64,000 nt of DNA from Pseudomonas sp. ICMP22404. Its GTDB lineage: Bacteria; Pseudomonadota; Gammaproteobacteria; Pseudomonadales; Pseudomonadaceae. Positions 16,955-25,735 of this stretch are shown piece after piece. The translations under genes were made by a program, and so were the position numbers. A model generated the notes under the pieces. It was not told the DNA's origin and made no database searches. It was given only the letters and a program-made list of their open reading frames with translations. Position 1 is the first letter of the stretch; every line of letters begins with the position of its first letter. Location: NCBI RefSeq assembly GCF_006227205.1, contig NZ_VCNG01000024.1, positions 1 through 64,000 on the forward strand, given 5' to 3'.

Positions 16955-19789
16955 TCAGTCTCGATCACGTTCCAGCAACGGCTTCAGGTAGTGCCCTGTG
17001 TGGGACTGCTTCATCCCGGCGACTTGCTCAGGCGTACCCACCGCAATGATCTGGCCGCCCTTGGAGCCACCTTCCGGCCCCAGGTCTACCAACCAGTCGG
17101 CCGTCTTGATCACGTCCAGGTTGTGCTCGATGACCACCACGGTGTTGCCGTGGTCGCGAAGGCGATGCAACACGTCGAGCAATTGCTGGATATCAGCGAA
17201 GTGCAGACCGGTGGTAGGCTCGTCGAGGATGTACAAGGTTTTGCCGGTGTCGCGCTTGGACAACTCGCGGGACAGCTTGACCCGCTGGGCTTCGCCGCCG
17301 GACAGCGTCGTTGCCGATTGGCCGAGCTTGATGTACGACAGGCCGACATCCATCAATGTCTGCAGCTTGCGCGCCAGGGCTGGCACTGCGTCGAAGAACT
17401 CCCGGGCCTCCTCGATGGTCATCTCGAGGGTTTCGTGGATGTTCTTGCCCTTGTATTTGATCTCAAGGGTCTCGCGGTTGTAGCGCTTGCTCTTGCACAC
17501 ATCGCAAGGCACATAGATGTCTGGCAGGAAGTGCATTTCCACCTTGATCAGGCCGTCACCCTGGCAGGCTTCGCAACGCCCACCCTTGACGTTGAACGAG
17601 AACCGTCCCGGGCCGTAACCCCGGGAGCGCGATTCCGGCACGCCGGCGAACAATTCGCGGATCGGCGTGAACAACCCGGTGTAAGTCGCCGGGTTGGAGC
17701 GCGGTGTGCGGCCGATCGGGCTCTGGTCGATGTCGACGACCTTGTCCAGGTGCTCCAGGCCCTTGATGCTGTCGTGGGGGGCAGCCTCCAGGGTGGTCGC
17801 GCCGTTCAGGGCCGTGGCGCTGAGGGGAAACAGCGTATTGTTGATCAGCGTCGATTTGCCGGAGCCGGATACGCCGGTGACGCAGGTCAGCAGGCCGATC
17901 GGGATCTCCAGGTCGACGTTGCGCAAGTTGTTGCCACGGGCACCCTTGAGGGTCAGCGACAGCTTCTTGTTGCGCGGCGTCCGTTTGGCCGGCACCTTGA
18001 TCTTCACCCGTCCCGACAGGTACTTGCCGGTCAAGGAGTCGGGGTGCGCCATGACTTCGGCGGCGGTGCCCTGGGCGACGATATGTCCACCATGCACACC
18101 GGCTCCCGGGCCGATGTCCACGACGTAATCGGCCAGGCGGATCGCGTCTTCGTCATGCTCGACCACGATCACCGTGTTGCCGATGTCCCGCAGGTGCTTG
18201 AGGGTGCCGAGCAGCCGGTCGTTGTCCCGTTGGTGCAGGCCAATGGACGGCTCGTCGAGGATGTACATCACTCCCACCAGGCCGGCGCCGATCTGGCTGG
18301 CCAGGCGGATACGCTGGGCTTCGCCGCCGGACAACGTGTCTGCGCTGCGGTCGAGGGTGAGGTAATCCAGGCCGACGTTCACCAGGAACTGCAGGCGCTC
18401 GCTGATTTCCTTGAGGATCTTGTCGGCAATTTCGCCCCGGCGGCCGGTGAGTTTCAGGCCGGCGAAGTAATCGGTGGCGTCGCCGATGGGCAGGTTGGTC
18501 ACTGCCGGCAGTGTCTTCTCGCCCACCCACACATGACGTGCCTCGCGACGCAAACGGGTGCCGCGGCAATCAGGGCAGGGCTGGGTGCTGAGGAACTTGG
18601 CCAGCTCTTCGCGCACGCTGGCCGATTCAGTCTCGCGGTAGCGTCGCTCGAGGTTCGGCACGATGCCTTCGAACGGGTGGGAGCGCTTGACGATATCGCC
18701 ACGGTCGTTCAGGTATTTGAAGTCGACGTTCTGCGAGCCGCTGCCATGCAGGATGTATTTCTGCTGATCGGCGGGCAGTTCGTTGAAGGGCTTGTCCAGG
18801 CTGAACTTGTAATGAGCTGCCAGCGACCCGAGCATCTGGAAGTAATAGACGTTGCGCCTGTCCCAGCCGCGAATCGCGCCTTCGGCCAGGGTCAGTTCGC
18901 CGTTGACCAGGCGCTTGGTGTCGAAGAACTGCTTGACCCCCAGGCCATCGCAGGTCGGGCAGGCGCCGGCGGGGTTGTTGAAGGAAAACAGCTTGGGCTC
19001 CAGCTCGCTGATGGCATGGCCGCAGATCGGGCAGGCGAAGCGCGCCGAGAAGATGATTTCCTCACCGGGCTCGTCGTCCATCGGCGCCACCAGGGCGATG
19101 CCATCGGCCAGTTTCAGCGCGGTCTCGAAGGATTCGGCCAGCCGCTGTTGCAGATCGGCCCGGACCTTGAAGCGGTCGACCACCACATCGATCGAGTGCT
19201 TCTTCTGTTTGTCCAGCTTCGGCAGTTCGTCCAGCTCGCAGAGCTTGCCATTGACCCGGGCCCGCACGAAGCCCTGGGCCCGCAGTTCCTCGAAAACCAG
19301 CAGGTGTTCGCCTTTGCGCTCGCGAATGACCGGCGCGAGCAGCATCAATTTGCTGCCTTCCGGCTGGGCCAGCACCAGGTCGACCATCTGGCTGACGGTC
19401 TGGGCTTCCAGGGGAATGTCGTGGTCGGGGCAGCGGGGAATGCCCACTCGCGCATACAGCAGGCGCAGGTAGTCGTAGATCTCGGTAATGGTGCCGACCG
19501 TCGACCGCGGGTTATGGGACGTCGATTTCTGTTCGATCGAAATGGCTGGCGACAGGCCTTCGATGGTGTCGACGTCCGGTTTCTCCATCATCGACAGGAA
19601 CTGCCGGGCGTAGGCCGACAGCGATTCGACATAGCGTCGCTGGCCTTCGGCGTACAGGGTATCGAATGCCAGCGATGATTTGCCGGATCCGGACAGGCCG
19701 GTGATGACGATCAGCTTGTCCCGTGGCAGGGTCAGGTCGATGTTCTTCAGGTTGTGGGTACGGGCCCCACGAATCAGGATCTTGTCCAA
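16955..19789 (-). CDS. uvrA: Excinuclease ABC subunit A (UvrA), TTG start
   Basis: The protein is 944 aa. The family start (Leu/Met-DKILIRGARTHNL) maps to a TTG at 19789; no ATG fits, and an upstream ATG would add about 30 unrelated residues. UvrA recognises bulky DNA damage and loads UvrB in nucleotide excision repair. There are two ABC ATPase modules, each with Walker A (GLSGSGKSSLAF and GVSGSGKSTL), a signature (LSGGEAQR) and Walker B, plus zinc-finger cysteines such as CPICGHAI and CEACQGDG. A LexA-like sequence lies 49-68 bp upstream. Confidence 0.97.
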   Translation of the reverse strand: MDKILIRGARTHNLKNIDLTLPRDKLIVITGLSGSGKSSLAFDTLYAEGQRRYVESLSAYARQFLSMMEKPDVDTIEGLSPAISIEQKSTSHNPRSTVGTITEIYDYLRLLYARVGIPRCPDHDIPLEAQTVSQMVDLVLAQPEGSKLMLLAPVIRERKGEHLLVFEELRAQGFVRARVNGKLCELDELPKLDKQKKHSIDVVVDRFKVRADLQQRLAESFETALKLADGIALVAPMDDEPGEEIIFSARFACPICGHAISELEPKLFSFNNPAGACPTCDGLGVKQFFDTKRLVNGELTLAEGAIRGWDRRNVYYFQMLGSLAAHYKFSLDKPFNELPADQQKYILHGSGSQNVDFKYLNDRGDIVKRSHPFEGIVPNLERRYRETESASVREELAKFLSTQPCPDCRGTRLRREARHVWVGEKTLPAVTNLPIGDATDYFAGLKLTGRRGEIADKILKEISERLQFLVNVGLDYLTLDRSADTLSGGEAQRIRLASQIGAGLVGVMYILDEPSIGLHQRDNDRLLGTLKHLRDIGNTVIVVEHDEDAIRLADYVVDIGPGAGVHGGHIVAQGTAAEVMAHPDSLTGKYLSGRVKIKVPAKRTPRNKKLSLTLKGARGNNLRNVDLEIPIGLLTCVTGVSGSGKSTLINNTLFPLSATALNGATTLEAAPHDSIKGLEHLDKVVDIDQSPIGRTPRSNPATYTGLFTPIRELFAGVPESRSRGYGPGRFSFNVKGGRCEACQGDGLIKVEMHFLPDIYVPCDVCKSKRYNRETLEIKYKGKNIHETLEMTIEEAREFFDAVPALARKLQTLMDVGLSYIKLGQSATTLSGGEAQRVKLSRELSKRDTGKTLYILDEPTTGLHFADIQQLLDVLHRLRDHGNTVVVIEHNLDVIKTADWLVDLGPEGGSKGGQIIAVGTPEQVAGMKQSHTGHYLKPLLERDRD

Positions 19790-19837
19790 AGTGGCCTCGC
19801 TCGGCGGGCATCGAAAACGTAGGAGTATACGGGCAAA

Positions 19838-19857
19838 TACTGGATGGATAAACACTA
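19838..19857 (-). promoter_or_regulatory. LexA-like box upstream of uvrA
   Basis: The 20-bp site matches 15 of 20 positions of the gammaproteobacterial SOS box: CTG, ten bases, then CAC in place of CAG. It overlaps the expected -35 of a promoter whose -10 on the minus strand is TATACT (19826-19831 region). One core base is wrong, so binding is uncertain. Confidence 0.35.
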
Positions 19858-19968
19858 TTGAGCGTGCGATCGCAGCCATACATGAAGACTGCGCGTCAAA
19901 CAGTCGCGATATACCCTCTCAATCGATGGGACTGGTAGAATCGCCGCCGGTTCAGATGAGGTTTTTCC

Positions 19969-21366
19969 ATGCACGATCCCCACAGCGAGCGCATGAGTGG
20001 CGGCGAGACCCGGGCGGCAAGCGGGCTGGCCCTGGTGTTCGCCTTCCGTATGCTGGGCATGTTCATGGTGTTGCCGGTGCTGGCGACCTATGGCATGGAC
20101 CTGGCGGGTGCGACGCCAGCCCTGATCGGGTTGGCGATTGGCGCTTATGGCCTGACCCAGGCCATTTTCCAGATCCCGTTCGGGATCATTTCCGACCGCA
20201 TCGGCCGACGTCCCGTGATCTACCTTGGACTGATCGTCTTCGCCCTCGGCAGTGTGCTGGCGGCCAACGCCGACTCGATCTGGGGTGTGATCGCCGGACG
20301 GATCCTGCAAGGCGCGGGGGCGATTTCCGCTGCCGTCATGGCCTTGCTCTCGGACCTGACCCGCGAACAGCATCGGACCAAGGCCATGGCCATGATCGGC
20401 ATGACCATCGGTCTGTCGTTCGCCGTCGCCATGGTCGTCGGCCCGTTGCTGACCCGCGCTTTCGGTTTGTCGGGCCTGTTCCTGGCGACCGGCGGCATGG
20501 CGCTGGTGGGTATCCTGATCGTGGCGTTCATGGTGCCCCGTTCCACCGGGCCGCTGCAGCACCGTGAATCCGGGGTGGCGCGCCAGGCGCTGATCCCGAC
20601 CCTAAAGCACCCGGACCTGCTGCGCCTGGACCTGGGTATTTTCGTGCTCCACGCCATGCTGATGTCCAGTTTCGTCGCCTTGCCGCTGGCCTTGGTCGAG
20701 AAGGCCGGACTGCCCAAGGAGCAGCATTGGTGGGTCTACCTGACGGCGCTGCTGATTTCGTTCTTCGCCATGATTCCGTTCATCATCTATGGCGAGAAAC
20801 GACGCAAAATGAAACGAGTTTTGCTCGGCGCCGTCGTGACGCTGATGCTCACTGAGCTATTCTTCTGGCAGTTCGGCGACAGCCTGCGAGCCCTGGTGAT
20901 CGGCACGGTGGTGTTCTTCACCGCGTTCAACCTGCTGGAGGCGTCGCTGCCGTCGCTGATCAGCAAGGTTTCACCGGCGGGCGGCAAGGGCACGGCAATG
21001 GGGGTTTATTCCACCAGCCAGTTCCTGGGTTCGGCTTTGGGCGGGATTCTCGGTGGTTGGCTGTTCCAGCATGGCGGTTTGTCGGTTGTCTTCCTGGGAT
21101 GCGCCGCGCTGGCTGCACTTTGGCTGGTCTTTGCTGTTACCATGCGCGAACCACCGTATGTGACGAGCCTGCGCTTGCCGTTATCGCCCGAAGCCATTCG
21201 CGAAGCAGGCCTGGTCGAGCGCCTCAGGGCCGTCGTTGGCGTAACCGATGCAGTGGTGGTCGCCGACGAAGCGGCCGTTTATATCAAACTGGACACCGAA
21301 TTATTGGATCGTGCGACCCTCGAGCGCCTGGTGAACAACCCGGCCCCGACTGCGTGCGAAGCCTAG
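19969..21366 (+). CDS. MFS transporter with C-terminal YAM-like domain (YajR type)
   Basis: The protein is 465 aa with twelve predicted membrane helices (about 15-390). It has the MFS motif A in the loop after helix 2 (GIISDRIGRRPVIY) and motif C region GRILQGAGAI. The last 75 residues (from about 390) form a soluble ferredoxin-like tail, as in E. coli YajR. The substrate is unknown; efflux is inferred from the family. The start ATG is behind GATGAGG. It is divergent from uvrA, and the next gene, ssb, starts 9 nt downstream, so the two are probably cotranscribed. Confidence 0.88.
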   Translation: MHDPHSERMSGGETRAASGLALVFAFRMLGMFMVLPVLATYGMDLAGATPALIGLAIGAYGLTQAIFQIPFGIISDRIGRRPVIYLGLIVFALGSVLAANADSIWGVIAGRILQGAGAISAAVMALLSDLTREQHRTKAMAMIGMTIGLSFAVAMVVGPLLTRAFGLSGLFLATGGMALVGILIVAFMVPRSTGPLQHRESGVARQALIPTLKHPDLLRLDLGIFVLHAMLMSSFVALPLALVEKAGLPKEQHWWVYLTALLISFFAMIPFIIYGEKRRKMKRVLLGAVVTLMLTELFFWQFGDSLRALVIGTVVFFTAFNLLEASLPSLISKVSPAGGKGTAMGVYSTSQFLGSALGGILGGWLFQHGGLSVVFLGCAALAALWLVFAVTMREPPYVTSLRLPLSPEAIREAGLVERLRAVVGVTDAVVVADEAAVYIKLDTELLDRATLERLVNNPAPTACEA

Positions 21367-21375
21367 GAGAACGTT

Positions 21376-21891
21376 ATGGCCCGTGGGGTTAACAAAGTCA
21401 TATTGGTCGGTACGTGCGGCCAGGATCCCGAGGTTCGCTACCTGCCTAATGGCAACGCCGTGACCAACCTGAGTCTGGCGACCAGCGAACAGTGGACCGA
21501 CAAGCAGACCGGCCAGAAAGTCGAGAAGACCGAATGGCATCGGGTGTCGATGTTCGGCAAAGTGGCTGAGATCGCCGGCGAATACCTGCGCAAGGGTTCG
21601 CAGGTGTACATCGAAGGCAAGCTGCAGACGCGCGAGTGGGAAAAAGACGGCATCAAGCGCTACACCACTGAAATCGTGGTCGACATGCAGGGCACCATGC
21701 AATTGCTGGGCGGCCGTCCACAGGGTGACCAGCAGCAAGGTGGCAACAACTACCAGCAGTCGGCCCCACGTCAGCAGGCGCCTCGCCCGCAATCGGCGCC
21801 ACAGCCACAACGCGAGCGCCCGGCCCCACAACAGGCCGCGCCGCAACCGGCTCCGGATTTCGACAGCTTTGATGACGATATCCCGTTCTAA
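21376..21891 (+). CDS. ssb: Single-stranded DNA-binding protein
   Basis: The protein is 171 aa. The N-terminal OB fold (1-110, MARGVNKVILVGTCGQDPEVR) binds ssDNA. A Gln/Pro-rich linker (about 118-158) follows, then the acidic tip DSFDDDIPF that recruits RecO, PriA, exonuclease I and other partners. uvrA, an MFS gene and ssb in this order is the usual Pseudomonas arrangement. A terminator follows. Confidence 0.98.
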   Translation: MARGVNKVILVGTCGQDPEVRYLPNGNAVTNLSLATSEQWTDKQTGQKVEKTEWHRVSMFGKVAEIAGEYLRKGSQVYIEGKLQTREWEKDGIKRYTTEIVVDMQGTMQLLGGRPQGDQQQGGNNYQQSAPRQQAPRPQSAPQPQRERPAPQQAAPQPAPDFDSFDDDIPF

Positions 21892-21930
21892 GGCTGCGTC
21901 TCAGGCCTAGCCTGCCCGGTATCGCCCCGA

Positions 21931-21962
21931 AAGCCCCAGAGCCCCGTGCCTGGGGCTTTTTG
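21931..21962 (+). terminator. Intrinsic terminator after ssb
   Basis: A 9-bp stem (AAGCCCCAG with CTGGGGCTT) with a 10-base loop is followed by TTTTTG. Confidence 0.9.
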
Positions 21963-22007
21963 TTTCGACGCTGGTCAGATCGGGCTGGCTCCTGCGTCCA
22001 GGACCGA

Positions 22008-22631
22008 TCACAAATCCAAATCCAAGACCTCCTGCATCTTTTCGCCAATGGACTGCCGTAACCAGGTTGAATGAAACGCCATGTCCTTGAGTGGAATGTG
22101 CATCCAGAACCGGACCTCCATCGGCTTGCCATTGTCCCCGGTGAAGCACACCACCAAATGACAGGCGTGAGCGATAGAGTTTTCCACGCAGGGCGTGATG
22201 GAATAGATGTCGCTGTAGGGCACGCACTCTTCGGTGGGCGCGCGTGCTGGGCGGCGCTGGGTGAAGGTGAGGCGTTGCTGGCGTTCGTCAAAGCAGAAGC
22301 CAAGCACTTGAGGGCCGGAGAAAAGCCAGTAAAGCAGACCGGTGGCCGCTAATGCGCTGACGCACATGAGTGTCAAAAACAGAGGATCCTCGATCGTCCT
22401 GGTATGAGTGCTCGACAGGCCTTCGGTGGAGAACAGCTCGATCGATACCACCACCAGCCCGTAGACCGGCAAGGCAAGCAATAGCATCACGGCGTACAGC
22501 AGGGTACCCAGGTATCCTGTTGTGGATATTTCGCTTGGGTAATCCCACGTGGGAGGATGTTGTGGCGTGGGTGCGGCGGTATCGGTCGGGACTGGGGAGG
22601 AAACCAGGCGCGACGGGTGTTTGCGTTTCAT
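22008..22631 (-). CDS. Uncharacterised membrane protein
   Basis: The protein is 207 aa and I do not recognise a named family. A Pro/Thr-rich cytosolic N terminus (1-38) is followed by two predicted membrane helices (about 40-65 and 85-108). The C-terminal domain is soluble (110-207), with a beta-rich stretch CFDERQQRLTFTQRR and VPYSDIYSITPCVENS that resembles PH-like or DUF-type domains attached to membrane anchors. It is convergent with ssb and has no operon partner. Confidence 0.7.
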   Translation of the reverse strand: MKRKHPSRLVSSPVPTDTAAPTPQHPPTWDYPSEISTTGYLGTLLYAVMLLLALPVYGLVVVSIELFSTEGLSSTHTRTIEDPLFLTLMCVSALAATGLLYWLFSGPQVLGFCFDERQQRLTFTQRRPARAPTEECVPYSDIYSITPCVENSIAHACHLVVCFTGDNGKPMEVRFWMHIPLKDMAFHSTWLRQSIGEKMQEVLDLDL

Positions 22632-22722
22632 GCGGCTGGCTCTTGGGAAACTCAGCGGCCATTCTTATCGTTATTCCTCAACTACGCCTAGTGGAAATCG
22701 GTAATCGTCAGTTTCTAATGAA

Positions 22723-22753
22723 AAACCGCGCCTCGGTGCTCGAAGCGCGGTTT
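22723..22753. terminator. Bidirectional terminator between membrane protein and hydrolase
   Basis: A 9-bp stem (AAACCGCGC with GCGCGGTTT) is flanked by A's on the left and T's on the right, so it can work on both strands. It lies 16 nt past the stop of the minus-strand isochorismatase gene. Confidence 0.8.
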
Positions 22754-22768
22754 GTTTTTGCCTGGGGC

Positions 22769-23323
22769 TCAGTGGCTGGCCGCCAGAAATTGCTCCGTGC
22801 TCACTACCTTCGCATAAGCAAACCCCAACGCCGCCATGAAGGCCGCGTGGACCTGGGCTGCCGGAACGACGACGCCGTTGAATTCCAGGTCCAGGGTTGC
22901 GCAGGCGTCGTGGATCACCGTGACGTCGTAGCCCAGGTCCGCCGCGGCCCGAGTGACACCGTCGATGCACATGTGGCTCATGCTGCCGACGATGACCAGT
23001 TGAGTGATGCCGTGATGGTCGAGGAGGGATTGCAGTTCGGTTTCGCGGAATGAATTGACGAAGTGCTTGAGCACTACCGGTTCATTGGCCTGGTTAAGGA
23101 CCTTGGGGTGCAGTTTCGCGCCTTCGGAGCCCGGGGTGAAGAATGGCGCGTCTTCGGAGGTGAACTCGTGGCGGATGTGCACCACTTGATTTCCTGCCTG
23201 GCGAAAGGCTGCGATCATTCGTGCGGCGTTGTCCGCGGCGGTTTCGACGCCACTCAGGGGCCATTTACCCTGGGGGAAGTAGTCGTTCTGGATATCGACT
23301 ACGATGAGCGCTTGCTTGGACAT
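22769..23323 (-). CDS. Isochorismatase-family cysteine hydrolase
   Basis: The protein is 184 aa from the ATG at 23323, behind AAGGA; a longer in-frame reading lacks support. The catalytic triad is visible as Asp10 (VVDIQNDYF), Lys86 (VLKHFVNS) and Cys119 (SHMCIDGV), with the cis-peptide region before the cysteine. Family members hydrolyse amides or vinyl ethers (nicotinamide, N-carbamoyl compounds, isochorismate); the substrate cannot be read from sequence. It is divergent from a GlxA-type regulator with a 98-bp gap, which suggests that the regulator controls it. Confidence 0.9.
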   Translation of the reverse strand: MSKQALIVVDIQNDYFPQGKWPLSGVETAADNAARMIAAFRQAGNQVVHIRHEFTSEDAPFFTPGSEGAKLHPKVLNQANEPVVLKHFVNSFRETELQSLLDHHGITQLVIVGSMSHMCIDGVTRAAADLGYDVTVIHDACATLDLEFNGVVVPAAQVHAAFMAALGFAYAKVVSTEQFLAASH

Positions 23324-23421
23324 GAGTGCTTCCTTGATCAATGAGGGGTGAAGCCAGTATTGGCTTTTGCCATCGGTTCGAGGATTGGCCGCAACGACAA
23401 TAGGCGGGGGAAAACTGACAA

Positions 23422-24417
23422 ATGACGCAGGAGAAGGCGGTTGCCGAGCTTGGGGTGCTGATCTATCCCGGTGCGCAACTGGCGGCGGTGCATGGCTTGA
23501 CCGATCTGTTCTGCGTGGCGGACCGGATCGCGACCGAGCATGCCGGCGCACAGTTGCCGCGGTTGCGGGTCAGTCACTGGCAGGCACAGGAGGGTGGGGC
23601 GCCGTCGCGGGTATTCGACAGCGCACCCGGTCCGGACGGGCCGCTGGCGGCATTGCTGATTCCACCGGCCCTTGGCGGTTTCAGCAAAAGCCAGTCCTCG
23701 GCGCCGCTGATGGCTTGGCTGCGGGCCCGGCACGGCGCTGGCACCGTGTTGGGCGGGGTGTGCGTAGGGTCGATCCTGCTGGCTGAAAGCGGCTTGCTCG
23801 ATGGGCGTAGCGCCACCACCCACTGGACGTCGGCCAAGACCTTTGCCGAGCGTTACCCGAAGATCAAGCTCGACGCCGACAAGCCGATTGTCGACGACGG
23901 CGACCTGATCACCACCGCTGGGCTGATGGCCTGGGCGGAGTTGGGGCTGCGGCTGGTGAATCGCTTGCTGGGCCCCAGCATCGCGACGCGCACGGCGCGG
24001 TTCCTGGTGATCGAGCACAGTGACAGCGCCAGCGAGTGCGGCAGCAATTTCGCGCCGATCCTCGGGCACGGCGACGGGGCGATTCTCAAGGTGCAACACT
24101 GGCTGCAAGGCAGCGGCGCGGTAGACGTCTCCCTGGCCGCGATGGCCGAGCAGGCGGGCCTGGAGGAACGCACCTTCCTGCGCAGGTTCCGTAGCGCCAC
24201 CGGGCTCAAGCCCACCGAATACTGCCAGCACCTGCGGGTCGGCAAGGCTCGGGAAATGCTGGAGTTCACCAACGGCACCATTGACCACATCGCCTGGACC
24301 GTCGGTTATCAAGACCCGAGTGCCTTTCGAGCGACGTTCAAGAAAATCACCGGGCTGGCGCCGAGCGATTACCGGGCAAAGTTCGGAGTCAGTCCGCCAA
24401 GCGCTTCGAAACAGTAA
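23422..24417 (+). CDS. GlxA-family AraC-type transcriptional regulator
   Basis: The protein is 331 aa. The N-terminal DJ-1/PfpI-like domain (about 8-195) has a nucleophile-elbow cysteine in GGVCVGSILLAES. The C-terminal AraC helix-turn-helix pair (about 225-320) has LAAMAEQAGLEERTFLRRF and the second helix-turn-helix WTVGYQDPSAFRATFKK. Such regulators sense small metabolites, for example choline or arginine derivatives in GbdR and ArgR. Its divergent neighbour, the isochorismatase-like hydrolase, is the likely target. Confidence 0.92.
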   Translation: MTQEKAVAELGVLIYPGAQLAAVHGLTDLFCVADRIATEHAGAQLPRLRVSHWQAQEGGAPSRVFDSAPGPDGPLAALLIPPALGGFSKSQSSAPLMAWLRARHGAGTVLGGVCVGSILLAESGLLDGRSATTHWTSAKTFAERYPKIKLDADKPIVDDGDLITTAGLMAWAELGLRLVNRLLGPSIATRTARFLVIEHSDSASECGSNFAPILGHGDGAILKVQHWLQGSGAVDVSLAAMAEQAGLEERTFLRRFRSATGLKPTEYCQHLRVGKAREMLEFTNGTIDHIAWTVGYQDPSAFRATFKKITGLAPSDYRAKFGVSPPSASKQ

Positions 24418-24625
24418 TGGCTCCCTCACTAGAGGGGGGTATGAGATTCAAATCATCGTGCAATTTGCGGGATCCCCGTCACGGATCGTGCAGAATGAGA
24501 CAGGCTCGATGCTACCCATCTTCCGAAATTCGCCCGTTTCCTTGGCCGTCCACCAGCGTCACCCTGTTGGCCTGATCTCTGCACCCGTTTACCCACAGCC
24601 ATGAGCGCAGGTAAAAGGGCAACGC

Positions 24626-25735
24626 ATGACGCCAGTCAATCGCAACAAAACCGTGGTGGCCCATTCGGTCAACCCTCACGCGCCACTTCATGAAGTGGAA
24701 ACCAATCGTGCCCTGGCCCGTTGGCTGGCGCAGATCCTCGGCATGGAATACGGCGGCAGCTATGACAGCCAGCAGCATGCCGGGCGCGATTTGTATCTGT
24801 TACCCACGCAAACCCTGATAGGTCCGGAAGCCGCGCGGCATTTGGGTGTCTCGGGGCCGGACGATCTGTGGGGCGGTTACGTCGAGCATGATTTCATCTG
24901 CACCAAGGCCATCACCCACGGTCTACTGAATAAGGATGCCGTCGCCCCCATCGGCTGGTCGCCGTTGTTTGCCAAGCTCGCCCGTAGCGTGGTGCTCGAT
25001 GGCGTGAGTGTTTTTTCACTCAAGGACGCACGTCTGGCCGCCGAACATCTGCTGTACACCGGACCGATCCGCTTCAAGCCGATTCATGCTTGTGCCGGGC
25101 GCGACCAGCGGGTGATCGAGAACCTTGCACAGTTCGATGAAATCGCCGCTGATCCCGAGGCCCAGGCCGTGTTTCGCGACGGTGTGGTGCTGGAGCAGAA
25201 CCTCAATGAGGTCAGGACCCAGAGCGTTGGCCAGAGCGCTATCCATGGCAAGAGCCTGAGCTATTGCGGCGTGCAGCACCTGACCCGGGACAGCCAAGGG
25301 CTGGAAGTGTACGGCGGCTCGGACCTGTTGGTGGTGCAGGGCGGCTACATCGAGTTGCTCAGGCTTGAGCTGCCCGATGAAGTACGCGAAGCGGTGAGGC
25401 TCGCGCAAGTGTTCGACGATGCCGCCAATCAGGCCTATCCCGGTTTCTTTGCCTCTCGGCGCAACTACGACATTGCTCAAGGCATCGATACTGGCGGCCA
25501 GCCCCGTGGCGGTGTGCTGGAGCAATCCTGGCGCATGGGCGGGGCCAGCAGTGCGGAACTGGCGGCGCTACAAGTATTCGTTCAGGAACCGTCGACCAGC
25601 GTGGTCCGCGTGTCTTCGGTGGAAACCTACATCGACCAGCCGTTGCCTCCCGGCGCCATGGAGGTGTACCGCGGCCCGGCGCACAACGGTGATTTCCTAC
25701 TCAAATACGTAACGGTTCATTCCCATGACGGCTAG
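24626..25735 (+). CDS. DUF3182-like protein, possible ATP-grasp enzyme
   Basis: The protein is 369 aa. I assign it to the DUF3182 family with moderate confidence. A glycine-rich, ATP-grasp-like core is suggested by GPIRFKPIHACAGRDQRVI (about 146-164) and by acidic/asparagine metal-type residues at VLEQNLNEVRTQSVGQ (about 188-203). There is no signal peptide. The stop overlaps the start of the next alpha/beta hydrolase gene by 11 bases, so the two proteins are probably made together and may act in one pathway. The function is unknown. Confidence 0.65.
   Translation: MTPVNRNKTVVAHSVNPHAPLHEVETNRALARWLAQILGMEYGGSYDSQQHAGRDLYLLPTQTLIGPEAARHLGVSGPDDLWGGYVEHDFICTKAITHGLLNKDAVAPIGWSPLFAKLARSVVLDGVSVFSLKDARLAAEHLLYTGPIRFKPIHACAGRDQRVIENLAQFDEIAADPEAQAVFRDGVVLEQNLNEVRTQSVGQSAIHGKSLSYCGVQHLTRDSQGLEVYGGSDLLVVQGGYIELLRLELPDEVREAVRLAQVFDDAANQAYPGFFASRRNYDIAQGIDTGGQPRGGVLEQSWRMGGASSAELAALQVFVQEPSTSVVRVSSVETYIDQPLPPGAMEVYRGPAHNGDFLLKYVTVHSHDG

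Noticed and set aside
16940..19678. A 912-codon open frame on the + strand opposite uvrA
   Set aside because: It is a shadow of uvrA in GC-rich DNA. It has no family motif, the translated text is low in structure, and uvrA is unmistakable on the other strand.
24421..24438. Short GC hairpin after the GlxA regulator as a terminator
   Set aside because: The stem is only about 5-7 bp and no T-tract follows.
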